From: Halorhabdus amylolytica | GTDB taxonomy: Archaea; Halobacteriota; Halobacteria; Halobacteriales; Haloarculaceae | Reading direction: 5' to 3' | Assembly (NCBI RefSeq): GCF_004944975.1 | Contig: NZ_SPQG01000001.1 | Coordinates: forward strand, 246,641-288,398 | DNA: 41,758 nucleotides | Part shown: piece by piece, positions 8,169-14,613 of the stretch | Layout: each line of letters starts with the position of its first letter | Numbering within the stretch: the stretch's first letter is position 1 | Translations under genes and position numbers: made by a program | Notes under the pieces: model-generated | What the model saw: only the letters and a program-made list of their open reading frames with translations | The model's database searches: none | Told to the model about the DNA's origin: nothing

Positions 8169-8399
8169 CTACTCCGAGTGCGTCTCGACGCGTTCGCGCC
8201 CACGCTCGTTGATTCTGTCGGCGATGTCGGCGACGTCACTCTCGGTGAGTTCACTGGCGGACGTCAGTTCGTCCATCACCTCGAGTGTCTCTATTTTCTC
8301 CTGAATTGCCTGTCGCGTGACCTCGCTCCAGTTGATCTCCGGATGGCTGTCCATCCGGTCTTTGAGATCGTTGTCGACGTTGACCGTGATCGTTGGCAT
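8169..8399 (-). CDS. Ribbon-helix-helix antitoxin, VapB-like
   Basis: 76 aa, start at the ATG at 8399 (MPTITVNVDNDLKDRM). The N-terminal beta strand (TITVNVDNDLKDRMD) followed by two helices (INWSEVTRQAIQEKI) is the ribbon-helix-helix DNA-binding fold of CopG/VapB proteins. The charged C-terminal tail (about residues 45-76) would wrap the PIN toxin. It precedes the toxin by 7 nt in one operon. Such antitoxins neutralise the toxin and repress their own promoter; an 8-bp palindrome sits 10 nt upstream of the start. A longer in-frame extension upstream (from 8513) has no support. Confidence 0.82.
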   Translation of the reverse strand: MPTITVNVDNDLKDRMDSHPEINWSEVTRQAIQEKIETLEVMDELTSASELTESDVADIADRINERGRERVETHSE

Positions 8400-8402
8400 A
8401 CA

Positions 8403-8420
8403 GAAATATGTATACACACA
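8403..8420 (-). promoter_or_regulatory. Probable vapBC promoter with palindromic operator
   Basis: TGTATACA (8409-8416) is a perfect 8-bp palindrome within an AT-rich stretch. Its right edge is about 10 nt upstream of the antitoxin start, so it also offers a TATA-like element. A ribbon-helix-helix dimer binding here would block transcription, the usual autoregulation of VapBC pairs. Function is inferred from position. Confidence 0.4.
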
Positions 8421-8598
8421 GAATAATGTGTCTTTCGGCATACCACTTCCGAGACGCACCCCCGCCCGGTCCTCGAGCGCTCGGTACAGAATATTGCCGG
8501 ACAGTCGGTTCACGTTTTCCTACTGCCCAACGGCGGGACAGCTATCGAGGCAAACTAACGCTCCCAATTCCACGCTACATACGAGACGGCCGGCTCAG

Positions 8599-8940
8599 CT
8601 ACCGGCTTTCCCGCTGTTCGACCTTGTTGAGTTCGATCAACAGCCGGAAGATAGCCTTCACGAGATTGGCATCGACGTCGAACTGTTCGGCGTTCTCGCC
8701 GGCCCGATCCATGACACGCTGTTCTTGCTGTTCGTCGGTGGTCGGCAGGTCCTGTTCTTCCTTGACCGCCGCGATCGTGTCGGCGACGTACGTCCGGCGG
8801 GCGATCAACTCCACGAGTTGCTCGTCGATCGAGCGGATCTCCTCGCGGAGTTCCGTCAGGTCCATGTCGTCGGGCCGTGATCCAGCCGGCCACGCGCTCA
8901 CGTCGTCCGGGCGCCGTCCCGTTGTGTCGTCGTCATCCAT
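8599..8940 (-). CDS. Chorismate mutase (AroQ class)
   Basis: 113 aa from the ATG at 8940. The core starts at Met26 (MDLTELREEIRSIDEQLVEL), so translation from 8865 is also possible. The longer form overlaps the shikimate kinase gene by 43 nt; the shorter would begin 32 nt after its stop. Catalytic features of the all-helical AroQ fold are visible: Arg in LREEI, the ARR of LIARRTYVAD, Lys in AAVKEEQ and the C-terminal KAIFRLLIELNKVEQ. It rearranges chorismate to prephenate, the entry to phenylalanine and tyrosine. Co-transcription with shikimate kinase places two steps of aromatic synthesis in one unit. Confidence 0.9.
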   Translation of the reverse strand: MDDDDTTGRRPDDVSAWPAGSRPDDMDLTELREEIRSIDEQLVELIARRTYVADTIAAVKEEQDLPTTDEQQEQRVMDRAGENAEQFDVDANLVKAIFRLLIELNKVEQRESR

Positions 8941-9749
8941 GTCTGGCCCTCTCGTTGTTCCCAGGTTGCCCGCACACGCTCTAAGTCTTCCCGATTCCCG
9001 ACCGCCGTCACGCTCGGTCCCGTTCCCGACAGCGAGACACCCTCGACGTAGGGCATCGCCTCGACCATCGGATCCGTCGAGAAGCCAAGCGCGGCGGCGA
9101 ACGCGAGACCGTTGACGGTCATCGCCCGACCGTACTCGCCGTCGAGAGCGAGGTCGGCCACCAGGTCGGCCATCGGGGCGATCTGGTGACAGCGATCGAC
9201 GTCGGCATCGGCGCTGTAGGCCCGTTCCGGTGGCGTCCACACCAGCACGTCCCACTCGACGGGATCGTGGGCGAGCAGAGCGTCTTCCGTATTGTCCGTC
9301 ACAGTCACACCACCAAGCATACTCGCGCTCGCGTCGTCGAATGCGCCGGTCACGGTGACGCCCACGTCCCGGGCGGCTTGCACGCCGATCCTGGCGGCGT
9401 CAGCCTTCGAGATCTCCCCGACGGCATCCAGTGCGGAGAGCGTCGCAAGCACCGTCGCGTTTGCGGCCGCGCTGGAACTCTTCAGCCCGGACGCCATCGG
9501 GATGTCGCTCTCCGTATGGACCGTTCCACCCTCGCCGTTGCCGAACCGTTCGGTCACGAGTTCAACACAGCGTTCGATCAACGACGTATCGGCGTCGGGT
9601 TCGCCCGCGACACTCCCCGTCACGGTCTCGCGACCGTCGAGCGTCACCTCGGCACGCAATTCGACGTCGATGGCAAAAGCCGACCCGGTGCCCGTCGCCA
9701 GCGCGTTCAGCACCGTCCCGGCGGCGGGCGCCACGGCAGTCCCATCCAT
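8898..9749 (-). CDS. Shikimate kinase, archaeal GHMP type
   Basis: 283 aa. Phosphorylates shikimate with ATP in the aromatic amino acid pathway. Archaea use a GHMP-kinase-fold enzyme unrelated to bacterial AroK. The GHMP ATP-binding motif is PMASGLKSSSAAANA (about 110-124), with the GLKSSSA form typical of the archaeal shikimate kinases. The N-terminal GTVLNALATGTGSAFAID and the C-terminal SLSGTGPSVTAVG (GHMP motif 3) are also present. The start MDGTAVAPAAGTV fits family length. The end of the gene overlaps the likely start of chorismate mutase. Confidence 0.92.
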   Translation of the reverse strand: MDGTAVAPAAGTVLNALATGTGSAFAIDVELRAEVTLDGRETVTGSVAGEPDADTSLIERCVELVTERFGNGEGGTVHTESDIPMASGLKSSSAAANATVLATLSALDAVGEISKADAARIGVQAARDVGVTVTGAFDDASASMLGGVTVTDNTEDALLAHDPVEWDVLVWTPPERAYSADADVDRCHQIAPMADLVADLALDGEYGRAMTVNGLAFAAALGFSTDPMVEAMPYVEGVSLSGTGPSVTAVGNREDLERVRATWEQREGQTWMTTTQRDGARTT

Positions 9750-9839
9750 GTAGACACGGACTCGACGAGCCGATATTTACGTGTGCTGGTTCCCGTCCCG
9801 GAACGCGGCGTTTTTCATCGCGACGTACCCAGGACAACC

Positions 9840-10274
9840 ATGAGCATCCGCGAGGACGTCTCCCCCCAGACCGTCGGCGTCGAACTGACGGAGGACGGTG
9901 TCACTGTCGAGTACCTCGACGGCCGGGAAGCGTTCTACCACGGCGTCCCCAAGCGTCAAGAGCGATCAGTTACGACCGCGCCGGGCAAACAGGCCCACGT
10001 CCTCGTGACCGACGGAAAGGAGACCGAGGGGATCCTCGTCTACGTCAACGACCGGATCACCGACGAGGACATCCTCGAGTCGACCGGCGTGGGTCGGGTC
10101 CTGCTCGATCCCGGCGAGGCGACGACGATCTTCCCGGGCGTGCGAGCGGAGAGTCGCTCACACCGCGTCGAAATCACGGTCGACTTCGAAGCGATTGACG
10201 GGCGTGTGTTCGTCTTCGAAGAGGACGAGATGGGCGAACAGTCCTTCGAGATCGTCCCGGCAAACGAGGTGTGA
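9840..10274 (+). CDS. Haloarchaeal DUF5796-type protein
   Basis: 144 aa, acidic, soluble, with no membrane segment. I recognise it as the haloarchaeal family usually listed as DUF5796. Conserved-looking blocks are VEYLDGREAFYHGVP, VLVTDGKETEGILVYVND and VFVFEEDEMGEQSFEI. The start at 9840 follows an extended upstream frame that only mirrors the shikimate kinase gene, so the short form is chosen. The gene is divergent from shikimate kinase with a gap of about 90 bp. No catalytic residues are apparent and no function is known to me. Confidence 0.75.
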   Translation: MSIREDVSPQTVGVELTEDGVTVEYLDGREAFYHGVPKRQERSVTTAPGKQAHVLVTDGKETEGILVYVNDRITDEDILESTGVGRVLLDPGEATTIFPGVRAESRSHRVEITVDFEAIDGRVFVFEEDEMGEQSFEIVPANEV

Positions 10275-10322
10275 CCCACTGGACAAAAGAGGTGATCGGC
10301 GACGCGAGCACCCCGACGGGGA

Positions 10323-10457
10323 CTACTGGATGTACGAAGGGTCTTCCGCGTCGCAATTGTCCTCGTGCTGGCGAGCGTCCTCCCGTTCGTCGAAGAGCAT
10401 CCCGCAGTGCTCACAGCGGTACCACGTCATCCCGTCCTTCTCGGTTGTTTCGACCAT
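10323..10457 (-). CDS. 44-residue C2HC zinc-finger protein
   Basis: The product starts MVETTEKDGMTWYRCEHCGM and ends EDPSYIQ. The zinc ligands are Cys15-x2-Cys18, His31 and Cys35, i.e. CxxC-x12-Hx3C. This resembles the tiny haloarchaeal zinc-finger families of 40-60 residues (DUF7128-like). Coding is supported by the intact frame, acidic composition, complete ligand set and position on its own between two plus-strand genes. A single finger this small usually works through RNA or protein contacts; no function is known. Confidence 0.75.
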   Translation of the reverse strand: MVETTEKDGMTWYRCEHCGMLFDEREDARQHEDNCDAEDPSYIQ

Positions 10458-10613
10458 ATCTGACAATCTGACGGCCGGAAATAAATGCGTTTTCGTGGTA
10501 TCCGTTCACTCGTGACGTAGACCGGCCGTGAAACGCCCTCGGGCAGGCAGACAGTCACGGCGAGCAACCTCGAAACCAGCAGGCACTTACTCGCCGGTCT
10601 CCCACCCGCGAGC

Positions 10614-11681
10614 ATGCGCATTGCCGAGCGGGAGGATCTCGACGGCGGTCGCGAGCGTCTGACGCTCGTCCCCGAGAGTCTCGACGACCTCTGGCATCTC
10701 ACTTACGTGATCGAGCCGGGCGACCAGGTCTCGGGTGACACCACCCGCCGCATCCAGCGCAACGACGAGCAGTTACGAGATACGGGTGGTGAACGTGAAC
10801 ACATCTGGGTCGCGCTGGACGTCGAAGATGCGGAGTTCGCCCGCTTCGCCAACCGGTTGCGGGTCAGCGGCGTCATCGCCGACTGTTCCCGCGAGGACCA
10901 ACTCGGACAGCATCACACACTCAACGTCGAGGAACACGACGAGATCGCCGTCGGCAAGTACTGGAAGCCGGATCAACTCGAACGGATCGAGGAGGCCGTC
11001 GAGGCGACCGACGCGCCGGAAGTGGCCGTCGCGACAGTCGAGGAAGGCCAGGCGTACGTCCACACGGTCGCTCAGTACGGTACCGAGGAGCGAGCGAGCG
11101 TTACCGGTCCGACGGGAAAAGGCGACTACGCCCGTCCCCGGGAAGAACTGTTCGCGGAACTCACCGAGGTCCTTTCCCGGATGGACGCCGACGCGATCAT
11201 CCTCGCCGGTCCCGGATTCACCAAACAGGATGCACTCGACTACATCGAGGAGGAGACGACCGACCTCGCGGACTCGATCACGACCGTCGACACGAGTTCG
11301 GTAGGCGATCGCGGCGTTCACGAAGTGCTCAAGCGCGGTGCCGTCGAAGACGTTCAGACCGAAACGCGGATCGCCGAGGAAGCGGCACTGATCGACGAAC
11401 TCATGGAACAGATCGCCGAGGGTGTCGAGGTCGCGTACGGACCGGAAGAGGTGGCCGAAGCGGCCGAATACGGCGCCATCGAGCACTTGCTTGTCCTCGA
11501 CGAACACCTACGAGAGGCGCGTGCGGGCGTGGGGGAATGGGAGATCGACGCCGATACCGTCATCGAACGGACCGAACAGCAGGGCGGCGAGGTGACCGTC
11601 TTCTCCCGAGAGTTCGATCCCGGTCAACAACTCGCGAACCTCGGGGGGATCGCGGCGTTGCTCCGATATCGACTGCAATGA
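10614..11681 (+). CDS. pelA: Pelota (Dom34/aPelota), ribosome rescue factor
   Basis: 355 aa. Pelota enters the A site of stalled ribosomes without a codon and, with ABCE1, splits them for mRNA surveillance. Three domains are visible. An N-terminal Sm-like domain runs to about residue 130 ([22 protein letters not shown]). A central eRF1-like domain covers about 135-250 ([18 protein letters not shown]). A C-terminal L7Ae-like domain follows ([23 protein letters not shown]) and ends [16 protein letters not shown]. It lacks the GGQ motif of release factors, as expected. The ATG at 10614 fits the family start. A T-tract lies 20 nt after the stop. Confidence 0.95.
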   Translation: MRIAEREDLDGGRERLTLVPESLDDLWHLTYVIEPGDQVSGDTTRRIQRNDEQLRDTGGEREHIWVALDVEDAEFARFANRLRVSGVIADCSREDQLGQHHTLNVEEHDEIAVGKYWKPDQLERIEEAVEATDAPEVAVATVEEGQAYVHTVAQYGTEERASVTGPTGKGDYARPREELFAELTEVLSRMDADAIILAGPGFTKQDALDYIEEETTDLADSITTVDTSSVGDRGVHEVLKRGAVEDVQTETRIAEEAALIDELMEQIAEGVEVAYGPEEVAEAAEYGAIEHLLVLDEHLREARAGVGEWEIDADTVIERTEQQGGEVTVFSREFDPGQQLANLGGIAALLRYRLQ

Positions 11682-11700
11682 GAGGATGCTAACGAAACGA

Positions 11701-11706
11701 TTTTTT
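11701..11706 (+). terminator. Oligo-T tract after pelA
   Basis: Six consecutive T residues lie 20 nt downstream of the Pelota stop. Short U-tracts are the typical archaeal termination signal. The kinase gene begins about 45 nt further on, so the tract would separate the two transcripts. Confidence 0.45.
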
Positions 11707-11749
11707 GTCGGGGCCGTGAGCTTCGATCGACGGAGATCGATCATCGCCA

Positions 11750-12907
11750 ATGGACTTCGAGGATCGGGGGGATTTCGCGGAACAGGTCGCGGACCTGAAC
11801 CGATACGGCCAGGCCTTGAACAGCTGTGAAACTGCCGACGAGGTAGCCTCGCTCACGCTCGAGGCGATGTCTCTACTGTTCGAGTTCCCCTACGCGACGT
11901 TCGTCGAGGTTCGTGACGGGCAACCGACAGTCAACAGCAGTACGAACCCGGCGCTGAGAGCGGACGGCGACCCATCCGAGCTCGTCCGGGAGGCCATCGA
12001 GACAGGACAGACGGTCACGCGGAACGGTACGGACGCCAGAGTCACCGACGACTCCCCCGTGATGGCCGCCCTGGCTGTCCCGGCGAGCATCGTCGAGGAG
12101 GTGATCGTGGTGCTGGTCCTGCGGGCGACAGAGGCCGACGCGATCGGCGACGAACACGTCGAACCGCTCTCGATCCTGGCTTCCCACGCCGCCACGGCGA
12201 TCAGTAACATTCGCTCGCGGGAGGAACTCGAACGGGCGCGCAACGACCTCGAAACCCGCAAGGAGATGATCGAGATGTACGACAGCCTCCTGCGCCACGA
12301 CCTGGGCAACGACCTGCAGGTCATCACGGGGTTCGCCGACGCGCTACTGGACGAAGTTGACGACCAGGCTGGTGACTACGCCGAACGCATTGACCGGGCC
12401 GCCCGGAGCGCCTCTGATCTGGTCGATCGGGTCGGTAATCTCGTCTCGACGCTCGAGGAAGCCGGCGAACCCGAGCCCAAGTCGCTCCGGCAGGAGCTAG
12501 AGGAAACAGTCCGGGACGTCACCGCCCAGTACGACGACCTGACGGTCGCGTTCGAACCCGCGGACTTCGAGTACCAGGTCTACGGCGGCGACCTGCTGGA
12601 CTCGGTATTCACCAATATCCTCTCGAACGCCGCGATCCACAACGACGGGCCCGTCGCGGTCGACATCTACGCCGAGGAGCCAGGCCCCGAGACGGTAACC
12701 GTCGGGTTCGCCGACGACGGGACCGGCGTCCCCGAGGAGGTCCGGGAGACCATCTTCGAGATGGGACAGAAGGGGCCGGAGAGTACTGGGACCGGACTGG
12801 GACTCGGGTTCGTTCGCGCGCTCACAGAATCCTACGGCGGGACGGTCTCCCTCCAGGAGAGCGCGGATGGCGGTGCCGACTTTCGCGTCACGCTGGACCG
12901 GGTCTGA
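11750..12907 (+). CDS. Soluble GAF-domain sensor histidine kinase
   Basis: 385 aa. A GAF-like sensing domain occupies about residues 20-155. A phospho-acceptor helix follows with His183 in LLRHDLGNDLQVI. The HATPase_c domain has its N box at FTNILSNAAIHN, G1 at FADDGTGVP and G2 at GTGLGLGFVRALTESYGG. No transmembrane segment is present, so the signal is cytoplasmic. This GAF-HisKA-HATPase layout is common in haloarchaea, which often keep kinases as orphans. No response regulator lies nearby. The GAF ligand is unknown. Confidence 0.9.
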   Translation: MDFEDRGDFAEQVADLNRYGQALNSCETADEVASLTLEAMSLLFEFPYATFVEVRDGQPTVNSSTNPALRADGDPSELVREAIETGQTVTRNGTDARVTDDSPVMAALAVPASIVEEVIVVLVLRATEADAIGDEHVEPLSILASHAATAISNIRSREELERARNDLETRKEMIEMYDSLLRHDLGNDLQVITGFADALLDEVDDQAGDYAERIDRAARSASDLVDRVGNLVSTLEEAGEPEPKSLRQELEETVRDVTAQYDDLTVAFEPADFEYQVYGGDLLDSVFTNILSNAAIHNDGPVAVDIYAEEPGPETVTVGFADDGTGVPEEVRETIFEMGQKGPESTGTGLGLGFVRALTESYGGTVSLQESADGGADFRVTLDRV

Positions 12908-12993
12908 GACGGGGCAGTGTCGTCCTTGTCCACGGACGGAGGCGAGATGTTATGGTATCGGCGCCCGGAATAACGGGCGACGGAGTATCCACG

Positions 12994-13398
12994 ATGTCTG
13001 CCATCCCCGAAGCGTACCACGACCTCTTCGAGACGGAGACGTTCGCCCACCTGACGACGATGATGCCGGATGGGAAACCCCATACTACACCCGTCTGGAT
13101 CGACTACGACGCCGACGACAACCGGGTACTGGTCAACACCGAACGCGGCCGACGCAAGGAACGCAACGTGGCTCGCAATCCGACGGTCTCGGTGAGTATG
13201 ACCGATCCAGAGAACCCCTATCGGTTCCTCTCGGTGACAGGCGAAGTGGCCGAAACGACGACCGAAGGGGCTCGCGAGCACATCGACGAACTGGCTCGCC
13301 GATACATGGACGAGGACGAATACCCGATGCCGATCGAAACCGAGCGCGTGGTTCTGCGGATCCGAGCTGACGACGTGATTACCAGCGACGAGGAGTAA
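12994..13398 (+). CDS. PPOX-class flavin/F420-dependent oxidoreductase
   Basis: 134 aa starting at MSAIPEAYHDLFE; an in-frame upstream start at 12952 would add 14 residues without family support. The split-barrel fold of the pyridoxamine-phosphate-oxidase group is seen in FAHLTTMMPDGKPHTTPVW, the strand region RVLVNTERGRRKERNVARNP and YRFLSVTGEV. Members bind FMN, F420 or biliverdin-type cofactors. The RxKxRN-type block is common in proteins annotated as F420-dependent TIGR03618. Substrate unknown. The stop codon lies inside the first copy of a 25-bp tandem duplication. Confidence 0.85.
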   Translation: MSAIPEAYHDLFETETFAHLTTMMPDGKPHTTPVWIDYDADDNRVLVNTERGRRKERNVARNPTVSVSMTDPENPYRFLSVTGEVAETTTEGAREHIDELARRYMDEDEYPMPIETERVVLRIRADDVITSDEE

Positions 13399-13442
13399 CC
13401 CCCAGAGTCAGTAGTCGAAGTAACCCCCAGAGTCAGTAGTCG
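13396..13442. repeat. 25-bp tandem duplication including a stop codon
   Basis: The 22-nt core (starting TAACCCCCAGAGTCAG) at 13396-13417 recurs exactly at 13421-13442, with a 3-nt AAG spacer, giving a 25-nt period. The first copy begins with the TAA stop of the oxidoreductase gene. The perfect identity points to a recent slippage or duplication event. Confidence 0.9.
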
Positions 13443-13458
13443 CAAGTGATCACGCGCG

Positions 13459-14214
13459 TCAAAGATCGACGGCCAATCCGTCGGTCGCGACCGCGACGTC
13501 GCCGACGTAATGCTCAGCGATCGAGGTGAGCATCTCCCCGTGTCGACCGTCCGTCTGCGGGTAGAGGTGCGTCAGATAAACCGTCCCGACGTCGACGTTC
13601 GCCTCCGCCAGTGCCTTCCCCAGTGCCGCCGGTGTTGCGTGATTGTCTGTTTCGACGTCGTCCGGAAACGAGCAGTCGTGAACGAGCACGTCGGCCCCGT
13701 CAGCGAGTGTGAGAAACGACGGATCGGCGACGGTATCGCCGCTGAAGACCATCGACGGTCCGTCCCTCCCGGCGGGTGAAACGCGGTAGCCGAATCCTGC
13801 CATCGAATGGTTGACTTCCCTCGCCGAGATATCGAAGCCCGAAAGCGTCGTCTCGCCGGTCCCGATGTCCGTCACGTCGGGATCGACGTGCTCCCGGAGG
13901 TAGTCGTGGACGTCCAACAGATCGGCGAGCAACGTCGTGGTTCCCTCGGGCCCGGCGATCCGAAGCGACGGCGCGTCCGCCAGCCAGCGGGCTTTCAGCA
14001 ACGGGAGTAGATCGGCAATGTGATCGAGGTGGTGGTGAGTGACAAGTGCCCCATCGAGGTCTGCGTACCCGCCGTTAGTGCCCGAAAGCGAACCCAGAAC
14101 GCCGCTACCACAGTCAATCAACAGCCGCCGGTCGTCGGCTTCCAGCAGGAGGCCGGTCTGGGTGCGCTCGCCGGTCGGCATCGCGCTGCCGGTTCCGAGA
14201 AACGTCAGGCGCAT
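13459..14214 (-). CDS. Metallo-beta-lactamase-fold hydrolase, RNase Z-like branch
   Basis: 251 aa from the ATG at 14214 (MRLTFLGTGSAMPTG), the standard start for this family; the frame upstream of it is Arg-rich and non-coding. The metal site is THHHLDHIADL (HxHxDH), with later ligands His in VNHSMAGFGY, Asp in FSGDTVAD and His in YLTHLYP. The pattern LGTGSAMP...SGDT resembles ElaC/RNase Z and related phosphodiesterases, but the long exosite arm of true RNase Z is not obvious. tRNA 3'-processing is possible; a general phosphodiesterase or hydrolase is the safer call. It is convergent with the PPOX-type gene. Confidence 0.82.
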   Translation of the reverse strand: MRLTFLGTGSAMPTGERTQTGLLLEADDRRLLIDCGSGVLGSLSGTNGGYADLDGALVTHHHLDHIADLLPLLKARWLADAPSLRIAGPEGTTTLLADLLDVHDYLREHVDPDVTDIGTGETTLSGFDISAREVNHSMAGFGYRVSPAGRDGPSMVFSGDTVADPSFLTLADGADVLVHDCSFPDDVETDNHATPAALGKALAEANVDVGTVYLTHLYPQTDGRHGEMLTSIAEHYVGDVAVATDGLAVDL

Positions 14215-14613
14215 GCCGGGGGGTCGGACGGACGGGACAAAGCGTTGTCGGCGCCGCCGGACCGTTGGCAAGAGCCTTCTCCGGCACGCCCGTCCACGAC
14301 CACAGCCGGGCGGGCGTTCCGTGTCGCGAGACCGGTACTGGGAGTCCAGTCCTCAGACGGATTATGGTAGATTATTTCCGGATGACGCCGACCCGGGGGT
14401 CGACGGATACCGGTACATCACGACAATAATCCGTATCAGACGTCTTTGAGCTTCAGTGGCCGTTTCGCGTACCTGCTCTCACAGAGGTCGATGTCCTCGG
14501 CGTACGCCGAAGTCATTTCCGTACTTCACCATCTCGTCAGTCAACCAGTCGCTTGAGTGGCGTCCGACCGTACATTTTTGCGTTGGGGCGTGAGAGATAC
14601 CGACATATACCAT
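14215..14613. other. 399-bp intergenic region with inverted repeats and a possible decayed coding fragment
   Basis: No intact gene is seen. It contains a 9-bp inverted repeat (ACGGATTAT 14357-14365, ATAATCCGT 14426-14434). Between the arms is a shorter GACCC/GGGTC pair at 14390-14401. On the minus strand, between about 14570 and 14445, short protein-like stretches ([21 protein letters not shown], then AYAEDIDLCESRYAKRPL) lie in different frames, as expected of a frameshifted remnant. The promoter of the synthetase gene must also lie here; TACATTTTT near 14571 is a weak candidate. Confidence 0.45.

Noticed and set aside
9186-9839. N-terminal extension of the DUF5796-type gene.
   Set aside because: It is antisense to the shikimate kinase gene and the family begins at the ATG at 9840.
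14557-14613. GTG start for leuS adding 19 residues.
   Set aside because: No ribosome-binding site precedes it and the added peptide looks unrelated to LeuRS N termini; the ATG at 14614 fits family alignment better.
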